A stretch of 64,000 bases of DNA from contig NZ_BPIJ01000002.1 in assembly GCF_026004055.1 (NCBI RefSeq), positions 187,803 to 251,802 of the forward strand. The letters run 5' to 3'. A model generated the notes under the pieces. The model worked only from the letters and a program-made list of their open reading frames with translations. It ran no database searches and was not told where the DNA came from. Both the position numbers and the translations under genes were made by a program. Every line of letters starts with the position of its first letter. Within the stretch, counting starts at the first letter, position 1. This document shows, piece by piece, positions 34,941-43,440 of this stretch. The stretch comes from Meiothermus sp. (lineage in GTDB: Bacteria; Deinococcota; Deinococci; Deinococcales; Thermaceae).

Positions 34941-35189
34941 GTGCCAGCAATTAAAACCACCAAAGTTTTCAAAAGCGGCAACTCCCAGGCGGTGCGGCTG
35001 CCCAAGGAGTTTCAGTTCGACGTGGACGAGGTGGAGATCTTCCGCCGGGGCGACGAGGTGGTGTTGCGCAAAAAGGCCCGGAATCTGCTGCCAGCATTCA
35101 AGCTGCTGGCCGGGATAGAAGGCGAGTTCAAGCGGGAACAGCCAGCCTTGCAAGAACGCGACTTTTCGCTTTGGGACAAGGATGAATAA
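34941..35189 (+). CDS. vapB: antitoxin VapB (AbrB/SpoVT fold)
   Basis: About 82 residues from GTG 34941 (an alternative GTG is 9 bases earlier). The swapped-hairpin DNA-binding domain is TTKVFKSGNSQAVRLPKEFQ, followed by DVDEVEIFRRGDEVVL. The C-terminal tail with DFSLWDKDE is the usual toxin-binding end. The toxin gene follows immediately. Confidence 0.92.
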   Translation: MPAIKTTKVFKSGNSQAVRLPKEFQFDVDEVEIFRRGDEVVLRKKARNLLPAFKLLAGIEGEFKREQPALQERDFSLWDKDE

Positions 35190-35597
35190 ATGCGCTATCT
35201 GCTCGATACCGATACCTGCATTTACATCATGAATCAAAAGCCCGAGCAGGTCTTCCGCAGGGTAGCCAGGCTAAAGCCCGGCGATGTGGGCATTTCCAGC
35301 ATCACCTTTTACGAACTGGCCTTTTGGATTGCCAAGAGCGCTAAGGCTGCTCAAAACCGGGAGCGCCTCGAGGGGTTCATAGCCCTGGTGCCGGTTTTGC
35401 CTTTTGACCAGAAGGCCGCCGATGCTGCGGCCACCATCCGACTGGACTTACAAAAGGCGGGCACGCCCATTGGGGCTTACGACTTGCTGATCGCTGCCCA
35501 TGCTTCAAGCCTGGGTCTTACCCTCGTCACCAACAACCTACGTGAGTTTTTACGGGTTCAAGGGCTTCGGGTAGAAAACTGGCTGGACGAGGGATAA
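35190..35597 (+). CDS. vapC: toxin VapC (PIN domain ribonuclease)
   Basis: 135 residues. PIN-domain acidic residues are visible in MRYLLDTDTCIYIM (first Asp), SSITFYELAF (Glu) and GAYDLLIAAHA (Asp), with LVTNNLREF near the end; all four conserved positions appear intact. It should cut RNA, held in check by VapB. The ATG follows the antitoxin stop codon directly (TAAATG), so translation is coupled. This is a complete type II toxin-antitoxin module, unlike the decayed one at 14.7-15.1 kb. Confidence 0.95.
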   Translation: MRYLLDTDTCIYIMNQKPEQVFRRVARLKPGDVGISSITFYELAFWIAKSAKAAQNRERLEGFIALVPVLPFDQKAADAAATIRLDLQKAGTPIGAYDLLIAAHASSLGLTLVTNNLREFLRVQGLRVENWLDEG

Positions 35598-35613
35598 GCC
35601 TATTGGCAAAACT

Positions 35614-35647
35614 CGAGTGGGGCCCGTTGACCCCACTCGGCTGCTTT
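35614..35647. terminator. terminator between vapC and the nuclease gene
   Basis: CGAGTGGGG / CCCCACTCG stem followed by GCTGCTTTTTT on the plus strand; on the minus strand AGTTTTG follows. It probably works in both directions. Confidence 0.8.
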
Positions 35648-35653
35648 TTTGGG

Positions 35654-38600
35654 CTACTTCACAAAGTTGAAGTTGGCCCGGTAGGTAATGCCGTCGGTGT
35701 AGCGCACTACCAGTTGGCGGCAGCTACCCGCCCAGGCTTTCTCGGTTTTCCAGGGGTAGGTGTAGCGGTCTTGCAGCGGGTCGTAGCTGAGGCCGCCGTT
35801 GCTATTGGTGGGGTGGGTGCCCCATACCGCAGCGGTAGAGCCGCACGGAATCACCTGCCACTTGGGGTAGCCCGGCGCAAAGATGTTCAGGCCCTTGTTG
35901 CCGCCCAGGCTGAAGATGAGCGGAATGGCCTGCCCCGAGTTGACGTTGTTGTAAGCCGGGAACGGCGCAATGGGGCCAAAGAACCAGGCCCCCGGAGCAG
36001 CCAGGTTCAGCCCCACCACCACCGGGTCGTGGTCGGAAACCCGGAACGGGTCGGGGGCATAAAGCACCGCTTGCAGGTTGGGGGTCTTGAAGTCGGTGTT
36101 GTAGTCCAGCACGCTGGGCTCGTCGGCGTTGATGTGATACTCGGCCACCCCGCTGACCTGGGCGTTTAGCGAGGCCGAGGCCAGGGCATGGTCGAGGTAG
36201 CCCCACTGCCCATCGAACACATACGAATAGGCACCCTGGCCTAAGCGGGTCTCGAGCAGGTTCACAAAGCCCGCGTTCTTGAGGGCGGTGATGGGGTCTT
36301 CCTGGGCGTAAGAGTTATAGTCGCCAATCAGAAGCACATCCGGGTCGGCAATGCCGGTGGGGTGGGTGGCCAGCCAGGCCGCGAGTTGCTGCGCAGCCTG
36401 GGTGCGTACCGCGTTGCAGTTGCCCTGCCCGTCGCCCTGGTCGGGCAGGTCACAGACCGAGCCCTTGCTCTTGAGGTGGTTCACATTGACGATGAAAATG
36501 GCCCCATTATCGTTTTGCTGGAAGGCCTGGGCCAGCGAGGCCCGGTTGCGCGGGGCGCTGTCGCCGCCGTTCACGAAGGCGGGGGTATTGAGCACCGCGG
36601 TCTGGCCTACCGGGGTTACGCGGGCCGGCTTGTAGATCAGGCCTACCTTGATGGCATCGGTGCCTAGGGCATTAACCTGGCCGGTGGCCGCGTCGGCGTC
36701 GATGAAGGCATAGGTGCCCGGCGCGGTGGCTTCGTTGAGTTTGTCCACCAAGAAGGCCAGGGCGCTATCCGGGCCGTATCCGTCGTTTTCCATCTCGTTG
36801 AAGCCCAGCACATCGGGGTTCATGGCCAGGATGGCCGCCACCGTCTTGGGCCACTGGCGGTTGAACTCGGCCAGGGTATCGGCGCCGCGGCAGTCGGTAG
36901 GCGCACCGCCTAGGCCGTTGGTACAGTTGTCCACGGTATCCGGCAACCCGTCAAAGGTGTTGAAGAAGTTGAGCAGGTTCATCCCCACCACCCGCAGGGT
37001 GCCCCCCACCTCGGGCGCCGCAGTGGGCCGGGGGTTGGCCGCCACAAAGTTTACATAGCCGTTCAAGGCCCCAATAGGCCGCACCCGGTAGGCGTTGCCG
37101 CTGGCGGCGTTGCCGGCCCAGGTATAGGTCATCACCCCCACAATGCCCGTAGCGGTGTCGCCGCCGCGCAAGGTGTTGGAGGCCGATAGCGGCAGGCCGC
37201 CCCGGGCAAACAGGATGGGGTCGGGGTTCTGGTTTTGCAGGGCATCGTCCAGGATGATGCGGTTGAGGTTGTTCTGGGCTTGCAGGGCATTGGCCGCAGC
37301 GCCGGGCGTGGTCACGTGGGTGGGCTGCCATAGCCTGCCGCCCGACGAGAGCACCACCTGCCCAAAGCGCCCCAGCTGGAAGTGCTCGGTCACGTAGAGG
37401 GTCTGGGGCAGCCGCACCAGCATGCCCTCAAAACGCTCGGCCTCGGTGGGCGAGGCAAAGGGCAGAGTGACGTCTACCGGGGTGACGCTTGCGGTGCCGC
37501 ACTTGGTGAGGCTGGTGGCGCTCACCTGGGTCTGATCCTGGAACTCCCCCGCCGTGCCGGTTACCCGCACCACATCGCCCAGACTCACGCTGTCGTTGTT
37601 GCCATTGAACACAAAGAGGCCATCGGAGGTGTTGGGGTCTCCATCGCCCGTAGCGTCCTGGATGTAAAAGCCGCGCAGGGCCGGGGCGGGGCCTTCGTAA
37701 TCGCCTACCACCACGCCCTTGGTGACCACGCTGCCGGTAATGGCCGCCGAGGGGCCGCTGCCCTGAATCTGGTAGATGGGGGTATGGGGCAGGTCGCAGA
37801 CCGAGACCGGGTTGAAGGTCAGCACGAAGTTGGCGGCCAGGGTGTCGGGGGGGTCGAGGGTATCCACATCCGACACCTGGACCGCAAAAACCGTGAGGGT
37901 ACAGCTCTCGCCCGAGGCGAAATCGGTGTTGGGGTCGATCACGAACTGCGTCGAGGTGGCATTGGGCGTGACCACCGCATCGGCCACCGTGCGCGTTCCG
38001 CTGGCCGAGCAGGCAATTTCAAACCAGTTGCCGCTCACGCTCACCGGCTCGCTGAAGGTCAGGGTCAGGTTGTCGCCGGGGTTGATGGTGCCGCTCGAGG
38101 CCGGAACCGAGGAGACCACACTGGGCGCGGACTCGCCGCAAAAATTGCGGGCGGAGGCAGTATTGCGAGGGTTGGGCGCGGCCGCTTCAAAATCGCTGGC
38201 GTTTTGGTCGGTTTCGGTACAGCCGTTGCCCTTGCGAATAGCCGCGGTGGTGTTGGAAAGGGTGGGGGCAGCGCCCGAACCTTCAAAGAAGTTGGCATTG
38301 CCATAGCCCACCAGATCCACGATTTGGGCGAGCTGGGCAGCAGAACAGGGGGTAGAGCCACCATTGCAGCCCAGGGGGGTGGTGCTCGAGACCAGCGCCA
38401 CCTTCCCCGCTGCGGCGGCCATGGCAATGGGGGTGGCGTCTACCAAATCCGGCGTTGGCAGAGCTACCCCAACCGTACCCCCCGCCTGCTGTACGAGGTA
38501 GTACTGTCCGGGCTGTAAGGTCACGTTGGGCAGCTCAGTGAGCTGTGCGCTGCTGGCTCCAAAGTTGCCCGTGCCAGTGGCGCTGGCATATTGAATCGAC

Positions 38601-38830
38601 CAGCCGTTCAACGAAACCGGTGTGCTTCCGCGGTTGAACAGCTCGACAAAGTCGTGGGTGTAAGGCGCACCGCTGTTGCCGCCCCCACCGTACACCTGGC
38701 TAATCACCACCCCATCGGAAACGACTTGAGCGGTGAGTTTGGCCTGGGGTTGGGCGGGCGGGGCCTGGGTACAGGCTGAGAGCACAATCAAGACGAGCGA
38801 TAAAACACCCACGCGTAGAGATGGCTTCAT
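35654..38830 (-). CDS. large secreted nuclease (ExeM/NucH-like), lipoprotein
   Basis: 1,058 residues. Signal peptide with lipobox LIVLSAC. A lamin-tail domain covers about 35-150 (VISQVYGGGGNSGAPYTHDF VELFNRG...). An Ig-like Big_5 domain is near 240-345 and an OB-like domain near 350-470. The endonuclease/exonuclease/phosphatase domain spans about 610-960, with NPDVLGFNEMENDGYG, VNVNHLKSKGSVCDL, LLIGDYNSYAQEDPITALKN and RVSDHDPVVVGL, all catalytic motifs. A short beta tail follows. This layout matches secreted ExeM/NucH nucleases that digest external DNA. AGGAGGAAAT precedes the ATG. It could supply nucleotides or phosphate, or remodel extracellular DNA. Confidence 0.93.
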   Translation of the reverse strand: MKPSLRVGVLSLVLIVLSACTQAPPAQPQAKLTAQVVSDGVVISQVYGGGGNSGAPYTHDFVELFNRGSTPVSLNGWSIQYASATGTGNFGASSAQLTELPNVTLQPGQYYLVQQAGGTVGVALPTPDLVDATPIAMAAAAGKVALVSSTTPLGCNGGSTPCSAAQLAQIVDLVGYGNANFFEGSGAAPTLSNTTAAIRKGNGCTETDQNASDFEAAAPNPRNTASARNFCGESAPSVVSSVPASSGTINPGDNLTLTFSEPVSVSGNWFEIACSASGTRTVADAVVTPNATSTQFVIDPNTDFASGESCTLTVFAVQVSDVDTLDPPDTLAANFVLTFNPVSVCDLPHTPIYQIQGSGPSAAITGSVVTKGVVVGDYEGPAPALRGFYIQDATGDGDPNTSDGLFVFNGNNDSVSLGDVVRVTGTAGEFQDQTQVSATSLTKCGTASVTPVDVTLPFASPTEAERFEGMLVRLPQTLYVTEHFQLGRFGQVVLSSGGRLWQPTHVTTPGAAANALQAQNNLNRIILDDALQNQNPDPILFARGGLPLSASNTLRGGDTATGIVGVMTYTWAGNAASGNAYRVRPIGALNGYVNFVAANPRPTAAPEVGGTLRVVGMNLLNFFNTFDGLPDTVDNCTNGLGGAPTDCRGADTLAEFNRQWPKTVAAILAMNPDVLGFNEMENDGYGPDSALAFLVDKLNEATAPGTYAFIDADAATGQVNALGTDAIKVGLIYKPARVTPVGQTAVLNTPAFVNGGDSAPRNRASLAQAFQQNDNGAIFIVNVNHLKSKGSVCDLPDQGDGQGNCNAVRTQAAQQLAAWLATHPTGIADPDVLLIGDYNSYAQEDPITALKNAGFVNLLETRLGQGAYSYVFDGQWGYLDHALASASLNAQVSGVAEYHINADEPSVLDYNTDFKTPNLQAVLYAPDPFRVSDHDPVVVGLNLAAPGAWFFGPIAPFPAYNNVNSGQAIPLIFSLGGNKGLNIFAPGYPKWQVIPCGSTAAVWGTHPTNSNGGLSYDPLQDRYTYPWKTEKAWAGSCRQLVVRYTDGITYRANFNFVK

Positions 38831-39012
38831 ATTTCCTCCTGGCCGAACTGTATGAACCTGCCGTCAGGGCAGTGTTGCCAACAAGCCCGGACAAAAAACG
38901 GTTAGGCATAGCCTACCGCAAAGGTGCGTTTCTTTTGACATTACTCTGGCATGTCGGCCCAGGTTGGTTCGCCTGGCTCCCGGCCCAGCCCAGAGCGCCG
39001 TACAATGGCCGG

Positions 39013-40203
39013 GTGCCGTTGTCTTTGAAGTTACGGGGCGCGCTTTACTACTTTGGGTTCTGGGGGGCCAATGGGCTCTATCAGGGCTTCCTGGCGGTGC
39101 ACTTTCGGGAACTGGGCCTGAGCCCCACGCAAATTGGCCTGGCCATTGCGCTGTTTCCGCTGTGCAGCTTGCTCTTTAGTCCGCCGGTGGCGGCCTGGGC
39201 CGATGCGCGGAATAAACGGGTGCCGGTGCTGATGGCTTCGCTTCTGGCTTTGGCCCTGTCGCTTTTGGGCCTGTACTTGGCTAGGGGCTTTGGGGGGGTG
39301 TTGCTGGGCATGGCGGCCCTGGGGCTCAGCCTGGCCTTAGCGGCCCCGCTGGCCGACAGCCTGATTGGGCGAATGGCCAGCCGGAACGGTCTCGAGTATG
39401 GCCGCATGCGCCTGTGGGGCAGCCTGAGCTTTGCCCTGGCTTCCGCGCTGGCAGGGCTGGCCTGGGCCCGGGTAGGCTACGAGGCCATGTTTATTGTGGC
39501 GGCGGTGGCGACCCTGCCCCTTATTGCCATCGCACGGGCCCTGCCCGAAGTGGCCGCCACAGAGGAAGGACGGGGAAGCCTCCTGCATACCCTGCACGGC
39601 GTGTTCCGGCACGACCGGGGTACCCTGTTGCTGCTGGCCAGTGTACTGCTGATAGGGTTTGGGGTGGGCTTGGCGGCCCCTTTTCTGGGGTTGGCCATGC
39701 AAGACCGGGGCGGGGCCGCCGCCATGGTGGGGTTTTTGTATGGCACCATCGCCCTGGTAGAGATTGTCACCATGCGCTACGAGCGCCGGCTCTCCCGCCG
39801 GCTGGGCGACGCCGGGGTGCTGATGCTTTCGGCCGGGCTTTATGCCCTGGCCTACCTCGGCATGGCCCTGGCCAACAGTCCGGCGCTGATGCTGGCCTGT
39901 GGGATGGTAGTCGGGATGGGATTTGGGCTCTTTTTCGTGGGCTCGGTGCGGATTGTGGACGCCCGTGCCGGGGCCCACCAGGTCAGCACCCTGCAAAGCC
40001 TGCGCAACGGGCTGGCTTTTGGCCTGGCTCATTTGATTGCCGGGCCGGTGGGGGGTGGGCTCTACCAGGCCCAGGGGCCTGGGGCGCTGTTTTTGCTGGT
40101 AGCGCTTGTTTTCTGCCTGGCTTTCTGGCTATTGTGGGGGGCTCGAGGCAACATCAACACCCTCCCGCCCCATGCCCTGACCCAAAGCAAAACCCCGGCC
40201 TGA
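39013..40203 (+). CDS. major facilitator superfamily transporter
   Basis: 396 residues from GTG 39013; longer frames begin upstream, but TACAAT lies at 39001-39006, exactly 6 bases before this GTG. About twelve hydrophobic segments. The loop ADARNKRVPVLMA between segments 2 and 3 is a variant of the MFS motif A. The N-terminus GALYYFGFWGANGLYQGFLA with YQGFLAVHF and LSPTQIGL resembles the MFS_1-like/LacY-type group. The substrate is unknown. Its stop codon lies in the loop of the hairpin at 40193. Confidence 0.88.
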   Translation: MPLSLKLRGALYYFGFWGANGLYQGFLAVHFRELGLSPTQIGLAIALFPLCSLLFSPPVAAWADARNKRVPVLMASLLALALSLLGLYLARGFGGVLLGMAALGLSLALAAPLADSLIGRMASRNGLEYGRMRLWGSLSFALASALAGLAWARVGYEAMFIVAAVATLPLIAIARALPEVAATEEGRGSLLHTLHGVFRHDRGTLLLLASVLLIGFGVGLAAPFLGLAMQDRGGAAAMVGFLYGTIALVEIVTMRYERRLSRRLGDAGVLMLSAGLYALAYLGMALANSPALMLACGMVVGMGFGLFFVGSVRIVDARAGAHQVSTLQSLRNGLAFGLAHLIAGPVGGGLYQAQGPGALFLLVALVFCLAFWLLWGARGNINTLPPHALTQSKTPA

Positions 40204-40212
40204 AGGCCGGGG
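40193..40212 (-). terminator. terminator for the DUF2892 genes, overlapping the MFS stop codon
   Basis: CCCCGGCC-TGAA-GGCCGGGG, followed on the minus strand by TTTTG. The loop includes the MFS TGA stop. Confidence 0.7.
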
Positions 40213-40228
40213 TGAGGGAAGCGCACGT

Positions 40229-40432
40229 TCAGGTGGCCTTGCCCCTGGTGTTGATCTTGAGCGCAGCCCAGATGGGGCAGAAGTTGAGGGTAGCGGTTAC
40301 CAGCATCACCACCCCCAGCAACCCAAACACCCAAGACCAGATACCGCTGCTAGCAAAAAAGGCGATCAGGAAAAACACCACCGCCAGGATGTAACGAATC
40401 AGCCGATCGGTACTGCCTACATTGGGAACCAT
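40229..40432 (-). CDS. DUF2892 family membrane protein
   Basis: 67 residues with two hydrophobic segments: LIRYILAVVFFLIAFFA and SWVFGLLGVVMLVTATLNF, followed by the CPIWAALKINT tail. The N-terminal NVGSTDRLIR and C-terminal Cys-Pro motif are those of the DUF2892/YgaP transmembrane family, often near sulfur-transfer or redox proteins. Its paralog lies 140 bp upstream on the same strand. Function unknown. Confidence 0.9.
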   Translation of the reverse strand: MVPNVGSTDRLIRYILAVVFFLIAFFASSGIWSWVFGLLGVVMLVTATLNFCPIWAALKINTRGKAT

Positions 40433-40571
40433 GCTTGCCTCCTTAGCCGGAAACGGGCTCGATTAGCGTGCCAGCAATGCCTGCGCTTCCAAACCCACGT
40501 TGGCCCGATTCCGCTTTAATTCTAACCACGCCTACCGGGACAACTGTAACCAGGTGCAGCCCGGCCTCGAG

Positions 40572-40781
40572 CTAGGCCTTACGTCGTACCGGGCAGGTGT
40601 TGATGCCCAGGAGGGCGTACAAGGGGCAGAACCCCACAGCTGCTGTTAGTAGCATGACCCCGCCCAAAACCACCGCTACATAAACCCACACCCCTTGGGC
40701 CAGCGTAAAAGCCAAAAGGAATAACACCGCCGCCAGCACCAGGCGAACCATCCGGTCGGTTGTACCTTCGTTGGGTTTCAT
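40572..40781 (-). CDS. DUF2892 family membrane protein (paralog)
   Basis: 69 residues with the same plan as its neighbour: NEGTTDRMVRLVLAAVLFLL, a second hydrophobic segment, and GFCPLYALLGINTCPVRRKA at the end. It has an additional cysteine (NTCPVRR). AAGGAGGAG lies before the ATG. The pair is divergent from the HTH regulator at 40913, which may control it (inference). Confidence 0.9.
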   Translation of the reverse strand: MKPNEGTTDRMVRLVLAAVLFLLAFTLAQGVWVYVAVVLGGVMLLTAAVGFCPLYALLGINTCPVRRKA

Positions 40782-40844
40782 ACGCTCCTCCTTAGAGCCG
40801 GCGCGTTCGGGTTTGCGAACTGCACCGTACCTCTGCAGTTAGGG

Positions 40845-40882
40845 TATACTCTATTTGGTGCTATTTCAATAGCGAAAATAGC
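40845..40882 (+). promoter_or_regulatory. promoter/operator region of the HTH regulator
   Basis: TATACT (40845-40850) is followed by CTATT-TC-AATAG (40861-40872) and a further AATAG at 40877-40881. The inverted repeat lies after the -10, where bound protein would block transcription, suggesting autorepression. Similar CTATT/AATAG pairs occur at 24222 and 53640. Confidence 0.5.
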
Positions 40883-40912
40883 AAAAAATAACGCACGCCC
40901 TTTGGAATCCCC

Positions 40913-41512
40913 ATGAACACCCCCCGCCGTCTAATGGAATACCTCAAACAGCACGGCCCCAGCACCATCAAGGAACTGATGGCGCACCTGGGCCTGAGCC
41001 AGACTGCCGTGCGGCACCAACTCAATAGCTTAGAAAAAAGCGGCTGGCTGGCGCGGGAACAGCGGCGTGAGGGCAGGGGCCGCCCGGCCACCGTGTACCG
41101 GCTGACCCAGGCATCGGAAGGGCTTTTTCCCAAGCGCTACCCCGAACTGCTGGACGCGGTACTGGCAGAGGCTGAACGAGAGGGCCTGCTCGAAAGGCTG
41201 CTGGAGGGAGTGGCCGAAAGCATGGCAGCAGAGCTAAGGCGCAAGCTAGAGGGCCTGGAAGGCCCGGCCAAGCTCGAGGCCCTGCTGACCCACATGGACT
41301 ATGGCGACATGCTGGGTACCCTGGAGGAAACCCCAGCGGGGTGGGAGCTCAAAGCCCACAACTGCTTGTACTACGCTACCGGGCAACGCTTCGAGCCGGT
41401 TTGCAACCTGCCGCCCAAGGTCATTACCAAGGTCACCGGCCTGCCCGCCGAGCGTCCCTTCTGCCAGCGGGATGGACTTCGGGCCTGTCACTTTCTGATC
41501 GGCAAAGGCTAG
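40913..41512 (+). CDS. HTH transcriptional regulator with C-terminal cysteines (SufR-like)
   Basis: 199 residues. The winged-helix N-terminus has LMEYLKQHGPSTIKELMAHL, GLSQTAVRHQLNSLEKSGWL and the wing REGRGRPATVYRLT. The C-terminal domain has cysteines in AHNCLYYATGQRFEPVCNLP, RPFCQRDG and LRACHFLIGKG. That cysteine arrangement resembles SufR-type regulators that bind an iron-sulfur cluster, but the assignment is by pattern only. It ends 4 bases into the convergent metallopeptidase gene. Candidate targets are itself, the DUF2892 genes, and possibly the P1B ATPase. Confidence 0.8.
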   Translation: MNTPRRLMEYLKQHGPSTIKELMAHLGLSQTAVRHQLNSLEKSGWLAREQRREGRGRPATVYRLTQASEGLFPKRYPELLDAVLAEAEREGLLERLLEGVAESMAAELRRKLEGLEGPAKLEALLTHMDYGDMLGTLEETPAGWELKAHNCLYYATGQRFEPVCNLPPKVITKVTGLPAERPFCQRDGLRACHFLIGKG

Positions 41513-42339
41513 CGGAAGGTATTGCAGCGGTTTGGGTCGCCGCTCTGCAAGCCCCGGTTGAACCAACCCACCCGCTGCTCTGAGGAACCGTGGGTAAAGG
41601 CCTCGGGCACCACATAGCCCTGGGAGCGGCGCTGGAGGTTATCGTCGCCGATGGCGCTAGCCGCCGCAATGGCCCCCTCCACGTCGCCAAACTCGAGCAA
41701 ACCCCGCTTTTGGGCGTAGTGACCCCAGACCCCGGCCAGACAGTCGGCCTGTAACTCCAGACGCACCGAGAGCTGGTTGGCCATCGCCTGGCTGCTCTGG
41801 GCTTGCTGGGCGCGCACCTTATCGGAAATGCCCAGCAGGTTCTGGATATGGTGGCCCACCTCGTGGGCAATCACATAGGCCTTGGCGAAGTCGCTGGTCT
41901 GCCCCCGGGTCAGGCGCTCCATCTGATCAAAAAAGCTGGTATCGAGGTAGACCTTGGCATCGCGGGGACAGTAAAAGGGCCCCACTGCCGCATCGGCAAA
42001 ACCACAGGCCGACTCCACCTGGCCATCAAACAAGACCAGTTGTGGAGGCCGGTAGCCCTGGATCATCTGCCCCCAGGTATCTTCCAGATCGCCCACGATG
42101 GAACGCACAAACTGGCCCTCAAGGTCATTGGCGGGCGTATTCTGGGGGGCCGGGGCGTTGGTCACGGGCCCGCCCTGGAGTTGGGAAAGGATATCCACCG
42201 GGTTCACCCCAAACAGCAAACCCCCCAGCAAGGCCAGTATCACCGCTCCAATGCCGATGCCGGCAGGGCCGCCCATGCGGGGGCCACGTCCCCGGCGGTC
42301 TTCTACGTTCTGGCTCTTGCGCAGGTCTTCCCATTTCAT
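41509..42339 (-). CDS. neutral zinc metallopeptidase (YpfJ/KPN_02809 family)
   Basis: 276 residues. A membrane segment at about 26-48 follows a Gly/Arg-rich N-terminus (NVEDRRGRGPRMGGPAGIGI). The zinc motif is AYVIAHEVGHHIQNLLGI, and the third ligand region holds LELQADCLAGVWGHYAQ. The DAAVGPFYCPRDAKVYLDTS stretch is typical of the family. Its physiological substrate is unknown. The ATG lies 3 bases after the DinB stop codon on the same strand, so the two form an operon. Confidence 0.93.
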   Translation of the reverse strand: MKWEDLRKSQNVEDRRGRGPRMGGPAGIGIGAVILALLGGLLFGVNPVDILSQLQGGPVTNAPAPQNTPANDLEGQFVRSIVGDLEDTWGQMIQGYRPPQLVLFDGQVESACGFADAAVGPFYCPRDAKVYLDTSFFDQMERLTRGQTSDFAKAYVIAHEVGHHIQNLLGISDKVRAQQAQSSQAMANQLSVRLELQADCLAGVWGHYAQKRGLLEFGDVEGAIAAASAIGDDNLQRRSQGYVVPEAFTHGSSEQRVGWFNRGLQSGDPNRCNTFR

Positions 42340-42342
42340 GCT

Positions 42343-42870
42343 TCACCCCAATCGTTCTTGAATTTGCCGCAAATGATGCCGCTCGTGATAGACCAGGGTT
42401 TGTAGCCAACCCAGAGCGGTCAGTTCGCCAAAAAAGGGGTGTCCGTAGGTAGGGGGTTACGACAAGCCTTCGCCGCTCTCGGCCACCTCGGCCAGCACCC
42501 GCTCCCGCATGGTTTGCAAACGCTCCAGCAGGGTGGCGCGGGTGAGGCCTCCCTTGGGCTCCATCAGGGGCGGGGCCAGGGGACGGCCATCGGGGCGGGT
42601 CTGGCCTGGCGGAGAAGGCGGGAAGGGCTCGGCCTCGCCCAGCCTCACCTTGCGCAAGCGGCGGATAATTTTGCCCGCCGACTCCTCTACCAGGGCAATG
42701 TGCTCCAGCACCTCGGCGGGGCTCCAGACCTCTGTACTGGGCCGCCGGAAGAGCTGTTCGTCAGAAAGGCTCTCTAGCAAATGTAGCAACTCCCGCCTCG
42801 AGCGCTCCAAATGCCTTAGACAACCGGCCGCGTCGCCAAAGCGGGCCAACATCTCCTGGGCGGAAGACAT
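42343..42870 (-). pseudogene. DinB-like protein gene with an in-frame premature stop
   Basis: The frame from ATG 42870 (MSSAQEMLARFGDAAGCLRH) runs 137 codons to TAA at 42457-42459. In the same frame, without any shift, coding sense continues for 37 codons: PPTYGHPFFGELTALGWLQT and LVYHERHHLRQIQERLG, then TGA at 42343. The continuation carries the final His motif (YHERHHLRQI) that supplies metal ligands in DinB/YfiT four-helix proteins; the first is in VLEHIALVEES. A single CAA-to-TAA change would explain it. TACAAT lies 6 bases before the ATG. It could be a recent pseudogene, a readthrough case or a sequencing error. Confidence 0.75.
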
Positions 42871-42891
42871 ACCGCTATTGTATCGAGAAGA

Positions 42892-42922
42892 GGCTATAGG
42901 CCAAAAGTGAATAGCAAAATGC
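42892..42922 (+). repeat. heptamer tract upstream of the DinB gene
   Basis: GGCTATA, GGCCAAA, AGTGAAT, AGCAAAA, ending in TGC. It occupies the gene's upstream promoter region. Confidence 0.7.
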
Positions 42923-42982
42923 CCTTTGCCACACAACAAAAAGCGACCCCACAGGGTCGCCTGAAAGTAAGCTTGTTCGGTG

Positions 42983-43210
42983 CTAGGCCTTATCGAAGGC
43001 TTCGCGCAGCTTGTTGCTGAAAGGAAGGGAGATCAGACCCTTGAGGTAGAGTTCGTGTACGGCATCCACTCCGGCAATCTGTTGTAGTTGCTCGAGGGTC
43101 ACTTGCACATCATGGCCCGGTAGGTGAACCTTGACCTGGTTCATGGTACCCGGAACCCACTCGCACTGGATACCGCTCGCGCTGGTCACTCCTTGCTGAA
43201 GTGTCTGCAT
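42983..43210 (-). CDS. small uncharacterised protein
   Basis: About 75 residues from ATG 43210 with GGGGGTGG just before it; a frame starting at 43297 has improbable composition. Sequence begins MQTLQQGVTSASGIQCEWVP. A middle helix-turn region VTLEQLQQIAGVDAVHELYL may be a small helical fold, and the end is NKLREAFDKA. One cysteine, no signal or membrane segment. I do not recognise a family. It stands alone between DinB and fabI. Confidence 0.6.
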   Translation of the reverse strand: MQTLQQGVTSASGIQCEWVPGTMNQVKVHLPGHDVQVTLEQLQQIAGVDAVHELYLKGLISLPFSNKLREAFDKA

Positions 43211-43440
43211 ATCTACCACCCCCAAAGCGCTCTGTACTTTGTAAAGATGCTTATAGCCTAAAAGATATACCACGGGTAGTGAGAAATCTCCCACCACTGG
43301 TAATCTATAAAACTAACCGTCCTAGACAGTATAGTATCGGTTTTTTATGAGGATTGGTTCAGAAGCGCTACAGCGGCTGGTGAAGCCTTTATGGCCGAGG
43401 TTGCCAACCCTCGAGGGAATGCAGGTAAGATACGGGGGTT

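Noticed and set aside
35603-38518. Long plus-strand frames opposite the nuclease gene
   Set aside because: Gly/Arg-rich antisense frames typical of high-GC coding DNA; the minus-strand nuclease has signal peptide and catalytic motifs.
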